A DNA stretch of 64,000 bases, from assembly GCA_030407085.1 (NCBI GenBank), contig CM059584.1, forward strand, positions 142,156,001 through 142,220,000, read 5' to 3'. The stretch is from Trichopria drosophilae. Taxonomy: Eukaryota; Arthropoda; Insecta; Hymenoptera; Diapriidae. The first letter of the stretch is position 1, and each line of letters opens with the position of its first letter. The translations under genes and the position numbers were made by a program. This document shows positions 13,901 to 26,759 of this stretch, one piece after another. The notes under the pieces were generated by a model. That model was not told the origin of the DNA. It worked only from the letters and a program-made list of their open reading frames with translations, and ran no database searches.

Positions 13901-14113
13901 AGAAGATAATTAGAATAGATTAAATAAGTTAAACCATAGTTAATGCACCGAGGAAAATTTATTCAATATTAGGTTATAAACTTATTACATGTCAGGAGTA
14001 TTTTAAGAGCAGTAAATTTGGTTTTATATCTACCGAGATGTCGTTGATCGCTATCATCGTCAGTTGGATTTTCACTAGTGATACAAATATCTCAACTTTC
14101 ATTAGCCAAGGTT
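10931..14113. other. AT-rich DNA, nothing recognised
   Basis: Overlapping short frames on both strands at 10,894-11,218 have no domain signature. A short (TA)n run lies near 11,459. No gene or repeat boundary could be supported. Confidence 0.5.
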
Positions 14114-14317
14114 TTAAAGCAAGGATCCATCATTATCTTCATTGATATCATAATCGTCCAATTCATGAAACTTTGACCCTAGTACGCCTTTTAGAACCTC
14201 TTCGACATATACATCGTCATTGTCTTGGTTCAAAAGATGATTGTGATGATTGCGAATATAACTGTTAAGAATTTTGGAAATATGTGTGGAAATATGAGTG
14301 TCATTTATGCCATTCAT
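14114..14317 (-). CDS. Small acidic ORF, doubtful
   Basis: An ATG-initiated 67-codon frame rich in Asp, Glu, Asn and His (for example NQDNDDVYVEEVLKG, ending DYDINEDNDGSLL). The composition is less like translated AT-rich noise than most frames here, because it is acidic rather than hydrophobic or lysine-rich. There is no signal peptide, membrane segment or family I recognise. It could be a small peptide gene, one exon of a larger minus-strand gene, or chance. No flanking exon or promoter was identified. Confidence 0.15.
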   Translation of the reverse strand: MNGINDTHISTHISKILNSYIRNHHNHLLNQDNDDVYVEEVLKGVLGSKFHELDDYDINEDNDGSLL

Positions 14318-16189
14318 TATTAAATTTCGATGGATTTCATTTTTCGTATAGTATATTAATTATATTGACAGTATACATTAAGACACAAGTGGATTTTTCT
14401 GTGAATATGTGTTGCTGTCACATTCGTGCAAGAAATATTTGTCCACATAGGCTGTAAGATATTGTATGATATAAGTGTGCATAAAATGTGTTAAAAAACA
14501 GCCTCCATATAGGATTAATATATACTGATATATAGCTCAGCCCATCCTCACCGTGGATGACAAACGGCAATTATTTATTTTATTTTTTTTTTATTTACTA
14601 TCTCATAACGTTTTAGCGCACTCCAAATTTATTGGAATAGTTTCATATTTACATTATCTGCCTTCAAATGGACAAATAAAAATGTTAAAAATGATGTTTT
14701 TGACAAAACAAGTTTTCTGATGTCAAATAACACCCGCCATTTTGTTACTATTCAAAATATTATAGAATTCCAAATTTGTTACGAAATAACATACACAACA
14801 CTATAAAACTGAAAAAGTAGAATATTAAAATGTCGATTGTTAAGGCAAATAAATAGGTTTGGGAAAAATTGACTGCGCATTTCGCACAGAAGTCATGAAA
14901 CTTGCAATTTTCTGCTGCTTGTAACTTTGGGAAAATTCTTTTTTTGCGAAACAAAAAAAAATACGTATCCCCTATTTGTCAGTACCATAAAATGTGTTTC
15001 GATGTTACATAAATTGCTGATATAGCCTTATTCGGCCTGCATAATTTCAGATGGAATCGATCTATCTTTATAAAATATCTGCAGGATGTTGTAGGAAGTT
15101 TTTTAGTTGTTCAAAAGAGTGGGCATGATTCATTCGTAGAATAAATGACATGAAACTTCGTTTTTCTACTTTCTGCCATATTTCCGTACTCTTCAATTTC
15201 TGTACACTTACAAGCTGATTTTTAATAAAGGCTGGACTACACTCGTGATTTTGCAGGAATTTTAAACGGATCAGTATGAGCAAAATACGAGTTGGAATTG
15301 TAATTCTTAATTATGAAAATGTAAATTAAGCCTGATTTTTAAAATGAATCGTAATCTTTTATTGTAATGTTCTAGTAATAATTTATGGAAGAGCAATTCG
15401 GTATAACGGTTTTTACATACTAGTAGCGCTAAAAAAGGGCTTGATATATCGTCGACTACTTTTTCGCTATTGTGAATAGTTCCATGCAACCACAAATTAA
15501 CTTCATCAGATCTAATAGATACAGAACTAATTATTGTCGGTGGTAAAATATTGTCTTTATAACATATAGAGCACTTTATATTATCGCATCTTAAAAATAC
15601 TGATTATTAGGAAGGTGTAACGTACGCTGATGGGAACTATAAGTATTACTAAGACAATATTAAAACTGTACTGCTCCGAAAAACACATAATTAATAGTGC
15701 AAAAGACAAATGCTGAAAAAATATGCAAATCTCATTTTTGACGTTCTTAATATACGTAGTACTGTTAAAGTATAGAGATATTATAACGGTATGATACTTT
15801 ATATTTCCTTAGACGCTAAATTTATTATAGCAGAATATACTTTTAACTAACGTTATCTTATAAAACAATGTTTTACAGTATCCTATAATTCTTCAATTTC
15901 ATTTCTCTCCGTGTACTCTAAATTAGTTAAAATCATGGAAAGTACAGATAGCTGTGCGAAATTTAGAAGATAATTTGACTGTTGTCTGTTTTACTAAATA
16001 TTTTACAAAATTGAATGACTAATTATTAAAATTATTAATTTAGGGATGTTTTTTAAGTTTATATAGAAAGGTATGTAATGTTAATTAACGTGCAAAATTT
16101 ACTCACTAATATACGCAGATTTGTAGACAAATATACAATAATTTAATGAAATGATTTTATTTGCAAGAGTGGTTCTTTCCAGAACAACG
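14318..16189. other. AT-rich DNA, nothing recognised
   Basis: Short minus-strand frames (14,760-14,954; 15,068-15,283; 15,307-15,495) have no domain content and look like chance. No repeat boundaries were identified. Confidence 0.5.
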
Positions 16190-16960
16190 GAGTGACGTTC
16201 TTACAAGTTTCGACGAAATACACTGTAGTCGCTATGTAATTCAGTTACCTAACTCGCGCTAGTAATATAATCTCCAAATCTCTTCGCACAACCGTTGAAT
16301 TCTGCAACTTAAGTCGCTCGCGACGCAACGAGCAGAAACTTTCCGCAAAATTGTTCTGTAAAAAGTTTGGAATTGAATGAAGCTTTCAAACATGAACGAG
16401 CATCGTTTTTTATAGCCACAATATATATCAGAAATATAAGAATGGTATTGTCGGTTTCCTGCAGCAATCCGAATCCCATCGCTCGTTTTGCCGTACGCTC
16501 GATATAATAAAGAATATATGGGATTGAGCGGTCAAGAAAAAGTTTTTCCGTTCATGGAAGGTCTTGTCGTAGGATTCGCATATTTAAGTGAGCTTCAGAT
16601 CCGGAAGTCGCGTAATAATAATAAATAAAACAAAGTCTCGAGAAGTCTCTTGTAAATTTGATTCGTTTCCCTCGTATTTGACTTTTTTCATCGTGTGTAC
16701 GTACAGTTGTCGACCTATGTGGTAGGATCCTACTTGTAGGAATAGGTACAAGTGTGCAAAGCGCACAAAGCCGCAGTGTTTTCACGGTCTTCCTATACAC
16801 CTAAAGGAGTAGGAGAGAGCATATTCGAGTAGCGTAAGGCACACAAAAGGCCGGTGAGAGTTAGATTGTTTATTACCGGAGGCCTCCGGGTTAGTCTGAG
16901 TGTCAGTCTCAACGGACCCTTGTTCTGTAGACGACTAACTCTCTTCCTCACTCGTTTTCT
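16190..16960. promoter_or_regulatory. GC-richer islands with GAGA-type and initiator-like words, candidate regulatory region
   Basis: Two GC-richer patches (about 16,200-16,340 and 16,480-16,950) sit in AT-rich DNA. The second holds GAGAGAGC (16,812), TCTCTCTCT (about 16,962) and a TCAGTC initiator-like word near 16,904, next to GACGACTAACTCTCTTCC. These are typical of insect core promoters, but no downstream coding exon could be linked. Promoter activity is therefore only an inference; a conserved enhancer is equally possible. Confidence 0.25.
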
Positions 16961-17740
16961 ATCTCTCTCTACTTGTCTTTGTTAATATAGTTTCAATTTT
17001 ATAGCTTCCTTTAGTACATATTTTAGCTGCAATATATTCACTGCAAACAATATTAATAATAATATGCATTATCCATAAACTTTAAACTCTGCTCAATTTT
17101 TTGTACCTGCTGTGATGTGAACTAATATCACCTCCTATAAATTCCTTCTGAAAGAAAAGATCTTTAAACCATACATTCAAAAAATAATGTAGCTACCACC
17201 TATTAACTTAGGTTTCCTATAGCTAGTTTGCTTGATAAGTGCAATGATAACGAATAATTTGTAGATGCAGATAAGTAATATATAAAACCACTTAAGATAT
17301 ATGATGTTACTCATTACGTGTAATGCATTGACTTTGGCTGTTAAAAATTAGAATTTGTTACTAACTTTATTTTGAAAATTGTATCTTTATAATTCTGAGC
17401 TAACCTAACATTAATGTATATATGTACATATCTCACAATTGATTAAATCAAGATAAATTATATAGTTTTCATACAACACAGTGATTTCTACTTTACAAAT
17501 TTCCCGATGTTGTTTCACTCGATTCTTTGTTTGCTCTCATTTTCTGTTCAACCTTTGGAGTATATCGGGACAAGATTTTTTACTGATGTGATAAAATTTT
17601 AATGCCGAATTTCTATGGATTTCGGGTTCCACGAATTTTTTAACACGTTTTAGTCATGTTTTTTTAACATGTTTAATCACGTAACATGAGTAATGTGTGG
17701 AAACTATTTGATTATCCTGGACAAAATCAGATATGGATCC
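16961..17740. other. AT-rich DNA, nothing recognised
   Basis: No gene or repeat boundary was seen. Confidence 0.5.
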
Positions 17741-17990
17741 CTGTAAGAACATTGCATCCGGGCAGAATCCGAACAGTATATTCCTTTTGGAATATATCCT
17801 TATAATAGGGAGACCGATTTTTGGTAAAAAAAGACAAAGGACAAGGTATTTCCGCCGCTTTAATGACGATATTCGCTGATCTCTGACCAGCTTCTGAGTA
17901 TGATCCCTCTAAGTAGGGAATCCCGTCACAAAGCTGGCCCGATTCCGATCAGAAGGTTATCAAACTAGGGTAATTTCTATACCAGACTTA
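17741..17990. mobile_element. Partial copy of the CTGTAAGAA-terminus element family
   Basis: It starts CTGTAAGAACATT, one base different from the terminus CTGTAAGAAAATT of the element at 54,206-56,619. It continues into CCGGGCAGAATCCG, matching the GGGCAGAT(C/T)C(G/T)GGGCAG motifs in that element's right end. A matching inverted right terminus is not found, so the copy is truncated or its far end has decayed. Confidence 0.4.
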
Positions 17991-20089
17991 CGTTGGTAAG
18001 ACCATAGTTAGAACATCTAGCATTAATTCCTCACGCATCCAAATTATGTTTTCGGTGCAGGAAAACAGTATCTGCTAGTGATATTTTCAATTCTGATAAT
18101 AAAGAAATTGATCAGAATTGTGCTATTCTGTAACTTAGATAGACCTCCAGAATTGGTAAGTCATTTGGGTAACAATTAAATTGGTTGTTGGAACTACTTC
18201 GCCTGTTTAATACTTTAACCTCTTCATAGAAATTCATTGTAGGATTTAACAAATACTCTCATGAACCAACTACATAGTTACAGTTATAATTAACCTGTTG
18301 TATTAATCAACGTATAATCTGCCTTTCTTAGAGCAACATGTAGTAAGTAGAACAATTAATTTATTCCGCACAACAAAGTCTACTGATCCTTTACATAGAC
18401 GATACTTACCTAAAATCAATCATTCAATAAAAAATATCTGCTAACTCACTCCACCTCATCGGAAATAGAAAAAAATCAAGGATGTAATATTTTTGTACTT
18501 ATTCACAAATGCCAAATTTTATACAAAAACAGGTGCAATACCGTTCATTTTTTTCAATTTATTGCGTGGAATAAATCTCATATATCACGTATTGCTTCAT
18601 TTACTCAATGTAAGCCTGATGTTCAAAGCTAATTGTTATCTATCACCCTCTATTTTAATTACTTAAAAGAAAATATCTGCGTTTCACTTAGTGATCAGTA
18701 TGTTTTGAAAGCATTTCTGTATGCATCTAAATAATTTAAATTTATACTTACGAAAGTTACTGGAATTATGCAATATCACTCTCCTTTGCTCTGCATCTTA
18801 TTGCAGGGTATATGAACTGTTGAGTTATTCGCCTAATCTATTTTATAAGAGCACTAATGTCGAGAATTGTGTACTAATATTTTACGAGCACATTAACGAA
18901 GCTCTTGATACTCATGCGCTTAAGGTTCTCAAGCGAATTTCTAACAGCTCCGTACGGAATGTACTCGATATTCTTCCAACAATGAAGTTTCATGGATTTG
19001 CCATGAGATGTTAAATATTTTTGACTTGGTCTATGAAAAGGGTGCTTACGTGCGAAAAATAGTTTGCGACAAAACAACTATTCAAAGTATTTACAAGTTT
19101 TCGTATTTGTACTCATATTTCTTTTCACTTTTAGTAAACTTTTAGACAAATTATAATTTTTCTGATTACACCATGTGAAAGAGCATCTCAAGCGCACAAA
19201 AAGAAAAAAATTATTTTTTTTACAAGTAAACACATTTTTAAAAGACCAGGTCACATATAAAGCTGCATATTGTGTATTTTTACACATACATTTGCTCTCT
19301 ATTTTATGGCCGTGTAATACGCTCAGTTCTTCAAAAAATTCAAACAGTACCATCAATTGAAATAAAGGAAGAAACCTTGTAAATACATAGAAAAAGTTTC
19401 GTGTGATACGAAAATGTAAAATGTATATGGATGATTTTCGAAAAAAGTCAAATTTAGCTTTGTCGAATTGATAATTTTTTTTCAACTTCTTATCCATTTT
19501 TTTTGCTCCATTTTTAGTTTATGTTTTGTTTAATAAAAATATTATAATGGTCCCCAACTTTTACGAGTTTGAATTAAATATGAAGATAAAAAATTCAAAT
19601 TCTGAACCAATGAAACAAACATAAATATTTTATACTTATTAGAAAATACATCATTCCGTCACAGGTATCCTACTCATCAAAAAATTTTGAGGGAATGATG
19701 ATGAGGGAACGATGAAATGAAACAAAATTACTAGAAGCTTATAAACATTATCTTACTTTCTTCCGAACGGTGTACAATACTTTATTACTACCGGAAACAT
19801 ATACAAATATGCTACGTTTTATAAATAAAAAACTGCTTACATTTTGATTGAAAACTTTAGAATTGAAAAAAGTAGTCCTCAAATTAATTTCAACAAAACA
19901 TCTGTTCTTCAACCGTCTGCTATATTGTATGTTGTCAAAGCCAATGTTGCCAACAATAAAAAAATGCAGTGGAGCTTAATAAACCGTTAAATTTTGCTCC
20001 AATCGCATTGTTCTAAAACAGTGGGGGAATGTTCGATTTTTTACGAACAAATTTTGAGTTATATTTAAAAATATTTCCAATCGCATTTT
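17991..20089. other. AT-rich DNA, nothing recognised
   Basis: Frames of up to 139 codons (19,078-19,497 minus; 18,721-19,014 plus) overlap on opposite strands. They are Phe/Lys/Asn-rich without domain signatures, so they are treated as chance. Confidence 0.45.
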
Positions 20090-20093
20090 TTAA

Positions 20094-21188
20094 CCCATTA
20101 ACGCCCAAGAGGACACAAATTTCACCAAGATTTTCGGAATATTTCTTGACATTAAAACCAATTCAAACAATTTTAAACAAAACATTTTCGACGTAACATT
20201 GATCGATCTTTCCGAATTTGCCGTTAAAAAATTAATCGAGCCCATTCCAAAAAAGTTATGCTTGGTTTAAAAAAAAAATCAGATTTTTTCACTTATAAGT
20301 GATCGGTGAAAATATCGTGTCCTCGAACCTTTAACTTTGAAATGTGCATGATAGCATTATGAAAATAAAGTTGGAAACTGTCCAAATTGCGGCTCAAACA
20401 CATAAAAACGGAAGAAAGCTCATGTATTTTTTATTCGAAAATGATAGGCTTTCGGAAAAAATGTCGCTGAACAAAAAGTTCTTAAAGTTCATCAAAGAAT
20501 ACGCTCAAATTTTTTCCTGTTTCCGTATGTTTTGAAAAGTTTAGAAATTTGTTATTTGGAAACGATAGACTTTTGCAAAAAATGTGAGGGAACAACAAGT
20601 TCTTAGAATCGATCAAAGAAAACCTCGAAATTTTTTCACAATTTTTCTATGACATTACATTTTTTTTTAAATTTTGCGATTTTGAAAATAAAAAAAAGTG
20701 TTTTAAAAATTCTGAAAAAAATTTGAGCGTATTCTTTGATCAATTCTAAGAAGTTTTTGTTCAGCGACATTTTTTCCGAAAGCCTACCATTATCGAATAA
20801 AAAATTCCGGAGCTTTTCGCCGATCTTTTCGTTTTTGAGTCGCCATTTCGAGTTACAGTTTCCAGCTTTATTTTCAAAATGCTATCATGCACATTTTAAA
20901 GTTAAAGGATTGATGACACGATATTTTCACCGATCAGTGATCTCCCGAACTGTTTCCAATGTGAAAATGCCGATTAAAAAATATTTGTCAGTGAAATCTG
21001 ATTTTTTTGTGAAAAACCAAGCATAACTTTTTTGAAAAGGGCATGATTGATTTTTTAACAGCAAATTCGGAAAGATCGGTCAATGTTACGTCGAAAATGT
21101 TTTGTTTAAAATTGTTTGAATTGGTTTTAATGTCAAGAAATATTCCGAAAATCTTGGTGAAATTTGTGTGCTCTTGGGCGTTAATGGG
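20094..21188. mobile_element. piggyBac-type palindromic MITE (family B)
   Basis: The termini CCCATTAACGCCCAAGAGGA and TGCTCTTGGGCGTTAATGGG are inverted and flanked by perfect TTAA duplications (20,090-20,093 and 21,189-21,192). The whole 1.1 kb folds end to end around a centre near 20,650: for example GTGCATGATAGCATT at 20,344 mirrors AATGCTATCATGCAC at 20,877. There is no transposase. It shares its first 15 terminal bases with the element at 1,398-2,607, but the interiors differ, so the two are separate families mobilised by the same or related transposase. The frames at 20,344-21,026 are by-products. Confidence 0.9.
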
Positions 21189-21192
21189 TTAA

Positions 21193-21815
21193 ACTATAAA
21201 TTCATGTAAGTACAGTCAACACTATCCTATACGAATAAAAAATGAGATAACAAACAATAAGTAAGGACTTTTACGATTAAAGTTAATGATTTATGGATGG
21301 AATGATTTTCAGGGTACTTTCTTGAATATATCTTTTTTATTTATCGTCTAAAAAATACATTTTTTTCATAAATTAGTACATCTTGTACAGTAGTTTAATT
21401 AATAAAAAAAGGCTTTTGGTAATTAAGGATCCTGGTTTGTAAAAGTCATTAAGGACATCAATTTTGAGTTTTTTTTTGTGAGAAACAGCCGTATACCAAA
21501 ACTATTCAGAAATTTATAGCCTCCATTTTGAATGTTCAATCATACCTATGTAATATAAGTTATGCCACCCGATCCAAACCCGCATTCCGATTGGATAACT
21601 TCTTAAAGCAAGCATGTAAGTGTTAGTTCCGTAAAAGAAGATTTTTTCACTTTTCTTTTTCCTCCAGGCCGCCATATTGGAAAAATGGCTAAATGTAATC
21701 GAACACGGATTACAAATTCGGAATGAGCACACTCTACTACCTAAACAAATTAATGTACGCTTTGTATGAAAACAAATTAGATGAAAAACTTTAATATTTT
21801 ATGCCATCTTCATCA
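21193..21815. other. AT-rich DNA, nothing recognised
   Basis: A patch at about 21,655-21,690 contains GGCCGCCATATTGG. Words of the form ...ATGGC/GCCAT... recur in several repeats of this window, so this may be a repeat scrap. No gene is seen. Confidence 0.45.
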
Positions 21816-21819
21816 TTAA

Positions 21820-22177
21820 GGGGTTCTAAAGTGCGTGACGGACTAGGTAGGAATTTTTCTAAAAAACGTAAATAATAAATCACTGAATCGATTTTTTTAA
21901 ATTTGGGCTCTGTAAAGGTAATTCTAATTATTATAGACAGTTTCATAGAAAATACCAAAGAAATTAATTGAGAATTGATCTAGAATTTTCGGAAATAAAT
22001 AAAACTCACTTATTTCCGAAAATTCTCGGACAGTTCTTATTAAATTTCTTTGGTATTTTCCATGAAACTGTTTACAAATTAATATTATTATCATCTGTCA
22101 TCTATCATGCAGTAATCTCTAATTAACGGTTTTTAATGAAATTTCCATTCTTACCGGCGGACTATTTTAGAACCCCC
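21820..22177. mobile_element. Palindromic MITE flanked by TTAA
   Basis: The left end GGGGTTCTAAAGTGCGTGAC and the right end CCGGCGGACTATTTTAGAACCCCC are imperfect inverted repeats, flanked by TTAA at 21,816-21,819 and 22,178-22,181. The centre is a near-perfect dyad (GAATTTTCGGAAATAA / TTATTTCCGAAAATTC, about 21,981-22,026), with further pairing of ATAGAAAATACCAAAGAAAT and its mirror. It is 358 bp and non-coding. TTAA flanks suggest piggyBac-type mobilisation, although the terminus starts with G rather than C. Confidence 0.75.
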
Positions 22178-22181
22178 TTAA

Positions 22182-22569
22182 CCGGTTAACCTATAACCTA
22201 CCATGACAAGTTCTGAATGGTAGTATTGTGAATGAACAAATTCTATCAAATGGAAAGTAACAAAATATGGCAGGGATTTGCGGCTCGTAAAGTATACGTG
22301 GTAGAAATTATTTTTGATCGAAACAATGATACATATATCTGCTATTATCGCCTTTATGTGAGAACAAATTCTAATATTTACATGTATCTGACGCGTCTAA
22401 TATCCCTGATTGAACATAGACTCCCATAATATTATCAGATCAATTTTATAAATGCTCATAGTGGAATATTCTGGTCATTTGAACATTCCTTTCATAGATT
22501 GTTAATTTCAATTCAACACTTTAAAAGGTTGTCTTTTCCCGCTCTAATAGTACTGTATGTATGAATAAA
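22182..22569. other. AT-rich DNA, nothing recognised
   Basis: One 65-codon plus-strand frame (22,232-22,429) has no domain signature and is treated as chance. Confidence 0.45.
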
Positions 22570-22950
22570 GCCATATAAATGTTGTCAAAGAAAGTTTGGG
22601 CTGATCGTGGAGTGCTACCAACTGCAAATTTGCTTTTCTTGCAAACGACGACGAATCCAGAAGAAATGGGTGGCGAGTTCGCAAATATTTTTCACGCACC
22701 TGATGTCAGATCGTGTCGCCGCTCGCGCAAAGACCCAGTCGGATGGATGAGGGAGTTTCGTGAACGAGCTGCAATAATTCACCGATGTGGGTAGGTAGAT
22801 ATAGAGGAGGGACCCAGGATGGCGATATTTGCGGGAATCGCCTCCAAATCGACCGATCGTCGAGGATATTTTATATTGCTTGGATAAAGCAAGAACGGGG
22901 TGTGGAGCGACCGTAAGGAGACGTCGACGAATATTTCCTTTAGACGGTAA
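22570..22950. other. GC-richer island with two short open frames, possible exon or conserved element
   Basis: A GC-richer block (for example TCAGATCGTGTCGCCGCTCG, GCAAAGACCCAGTCGGATGG) carries 71- and 75-codon plus-strand frames (22,579-22,794 and 22,829-23,056). Both start at non-canonical or doubtful positions and have no recognisable domain. A GTAGGT donor-like word follows the first frame at about 22,790. Either an untranslated or short coding exon, or a conserved regulatory element, would fit. Confidence 0.25.
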
Positions 22951-25900
22951 CGGAAATAAGGCTATATTTTTACCTAAAAAAAGCGTTATACTTTTAAAAA
23001 TAGTACATAAAAATCATACAATTTCATGTACAACTATAAATATTATATATTTTTAGAAGACTGAGTGTTTGTGTACAAATATCAAGTGGTTTGACCTAGT
23101 TTCTTGATTTAGGTTATATAATACATCACTAATAAGCTAGAAAAATACTGGCATCATTTAAGTTTGAAACTGCTGTACTAATTTCGCCCAGCCGAACTAA
23201 AAAACCTATCTCGATTATGGGTAATTAGTATCCTGATTATCTAGACAAAAAATTATGTGTTGAATTGAGACCAACTCCGAGATCCAGACTCAAGTGATCT
23301 GGAATGTGGATGATACCTTCCATCAAATTTCATTAAGTGAATGAATACTTATTCGTTGTAATATTTAAAATCTTAAGTAAGCTAAACTATCTAAAAAATT
23401 GAAATTCTGTTAGGAATTAAAGATATTAAATATGTTTCCTATAAGTAATGTCATTTCTGTTATAACTCGTGCTTTCAGTCACCAACTGGTGCTATGCATG
23501 TTGCATGGAATTCCACATTGCAAAGTCACATATATTTTCTGCTGTACCTATTAACGCATACAGACTTCTATTACTCATTTGCCTTTCAACTCGACTACAC
23601 TTTTATTCACAATCGGTTGATTTACGATAGAATTTGGACGTAAGCCAAGCGACTTGTCGCACCGTAGTACAGTAAGCTACTTCCGCCAGTTGTGTTCGTG
23701 AAAATTCGGATTGTTGTCGAAGCTGAAAAAAGAAATTACACGAAAGGAACTTCGAAATAGAGAGAGAGTGTACTTGCCGCGTCTAGTCATGGACCAGTGC
23801 TTGACTATCGCTTCACGAAACGTCGAAAAGTGCTTAGCAGAGGAAGTTAAATGCTCAACCCAACAAAATCGGCAATCTAGAATGAAAAGAGGAACAGTAA
23901 AAAGAACACGAAGGAATAATGAAATAATGGTGTTAGATTCGTTTTATAAGTATTTAATAAGTAGTTATTTCGATTTTTTAATTTGATATGGTCATCTTCT
24001 ATGTTCAATAATTTTAATTAAATTCAATATAAATACTTGTGCAGTAAGACAATATCTCAATTTCATCAAGGAATTATCAAAAATTAATTTCATAATAATA
24101 AGAAAAATTGAGAACGTAACAGTGTTTACTGATGATCATTAACTATCAAGAATTTTCTATTATGATGATAATGGATAGTGTCACAGTCGAATGTGGCTAA
24201 TACCGAATGATAATTATGAATAGTCATTCAAAACAATAGAATACAATTCATAATATGTAACAATTAATAATGACACGATCAGACGATGATAGCCGATGAA
24301 GATGGTGATGAATAAGCTTGATGACATGAAAGCATCAAGCAAGGAAATTGTTATCATCACTACTTATCAACTGCGCCATGAAATATTGATGTCCTCTACC
24401 TCGGTTATAAGTAAAAAAACTGAATTACGAGATTGACCTTAACTCTGATTATCGTGGATTAATGGTTACAGGAAGTTATGTTATCTGATTTTACATTACT
24501 CCTACTGCATTGTATTTTTATTTTGGACTAACTCAATCCCCGTTCGAGATATCTAACTTGTATATAGTAAGAATATTTTACTTATTACATTATATTGTAA
24601 CAGAGTTAATTCGGAAAGCAAGGAAATAGTCACTATTTCATGGAGTTGATTTGTGACCAACCTCGCATTTTATTTCATACAGAATTCTGCATAAAATATC
24701 ATACTTATTGTAAACCAATAACAGTAAAATTGTCATATGATCATCGGATTCCCACGAGGATTCCAACTTCAATAGTATTACTGCACGCAAGTGGATACCT
24801 CGATGATGACAATTGTATATGTATGATCTCACGAATAGTATCCGCAGTTGATCTTCACTTTCTTATCCGCTGTTAGGTTCCGATAAAATTACCAGAACGC
24901 AAAAAGGTGTTCTGAAAGCGAATCAAATGGGACTATAGAGGTTTTCGCATAGATTGAGAAACTTTTTGAAGATTTATATGTGAATGATGATATCCAATGG
25001 TGCCATAGATTTACAGATGGTCAGGTATGTGTTCACGATACTTCTTTTGGGATTTTTAAGACCCCCAGTGCCAGAACTTGTAAGCATATTATAATGATGC
25101 CGACTCAACTAAAGATCAAGAAAGAAGTTTCATATGCTCAAAAACTGAAAGAACATGTATTATTGTACTTTTTATATGAGTTCAATTGACACCAGTCTCT
25201 TGCTACATAGAAAAGAATAATTATTGACTCAAAACTTTAACATTTCACATGTACGAAAGTCTCAGCGAGAAGAATAAAGGACGGACTGATAACGGAACGA
25301 TAAATGAGGATGAAGATATCCGATTATCGTGCAGACAATACGATACTACTATCCACTTTACTATCTCTTGGAAGGTAGGCTTTATCAGGTATATTTTTCA
25401 CGAAATCCCTAAAGTTTAAAAACAACCAATTTCTTCGTTTCTTCATACATTAGTGTGATTTGTAGTAAAACAAGTTTTGATCTTTATAAATTCGAGTAGT
25501 TTTATTACTAGAATAGTGCATTATCTATCAAAAATTTATCCATGAAGTTATTATACGTACGTAAGAACGATCAATTAGTAAAAATGACATCTTATGATAT
25601 TTTATAGACATAGTAGCATCAGACGTTAACAAAAACCATTTCTGCAGTGAATGTAATGATCGAAAATTAGTGAACAATACAACCAAAAACAACAAATAAA
25701 AAGCTTTAAAATAAAGACCTCTTTCAAAGTCCCGATTAAATCCTTTTTCCTTCAGAAAAGCTGCAAAACTAAAATCTGGAGAAAGGTCATACACTGGATG
25801 CTGGCGCTAAGAAACACTTCGAGCACTGGAACCGAAGGGAAGACGGAAACAATGAAGCTTCACCAGTTCACCTAAGGGATTTCCAAGACCAGTTGCAACT

Positions 25901-26551
25901 TCAAAAGTCCTCGCTGGATGCCCGTTATCGACGTTTACATTTCACTCATTGTTTTCACCTTTTGGTTCTAAGAAGTTGCACGAGCCACTTTTCCAACACA
26001 TTTCATTACCGTAGTGTCGTTGGATGCCCAAGACTGGAAGTTCAAAATTTATTATCAATTTTAACATCATACGCTCATTCTCTCATATGGAGAACTTTTA
26101 TTTTGTAATGCGATTATAAGACGCGGCAGTTCAATGTGTGATGCAGCATGAGAGCAAATTAAACGAGCAATTGTTTTGCACATTTTAACAAATACTTAGA
26201 GACTCGTAAAAGAAACCTAGAAAATCAATAGTGGATTTGCATTCATTCAACGTTAAAATAGGCAATAATTACTTAATCATATAAGAAGGCAACAGAAGAA
26301 AATACATGTAAAGAAAGAGATTTGCATTTCCTTACAACAAAACGTGGTGCAGGTTGAAAAGCCGTCAAATAAAACCCGATACGTGAAATAACCGATATTC
26401 AGTCAACGGACAGTTTATCATCTTAATTCACCGCATTATATCTTCACTCAATACATTAAAAAGAAAGACATAAGGACGGTTCTAGTTTGCCAATTACGAA
26501 GGTTTTTGGACTATCGGATTGTTAATTTGCCTTAATCCAATTTTTTTCAAA
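22951..26551. other. AT-rich DNA, no gene recognised
   Basis: Short frames at 23,711-23,986 (basic, 91 codons, TTG start), 24,638-24,876 (both strands), 24,980-25,189 and 25,528-26,108 lack domains. A modest GC-richer patch at 25,800-26,040 contains CTGGATGC / TTGGATGCCC repeated at about 120-base intervals but is too weak to call. Confidence 0.45.
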
Positions 26552-26592
26552 ATATATATATTTGTATTCTAATATATACATATATATATTTT
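26552..26592. repeat. AT dinucleotide-rich microsatellite, interrupted
   Basis: Runs of TA interrupted by TTTGTATTC and ACATA. Simple low-complexity sequence. Confidence 0.8.
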
Positions 26593-26759
26593 TCCATTAT
26601 TGCAATTTTTTATTTAATGTAAATAACTTTTGAAACATTCTTGTATTCTCTTCATGTAATAAAAATGAATAATAAACTTAGAAATTTCCAACTTTATTCA
26701 CAAAATAGTGTAAATTTATCGAATTTCAAAACGACTTTGCTAGTTTGTTGGCTGTATTA

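Noticed and set aside
23711..23986. 91-codon basic frame
   Set aside because: Starts at TTG, lysine/arginine-rich low-information composition, ends in AT-rich noise; no family recognised.
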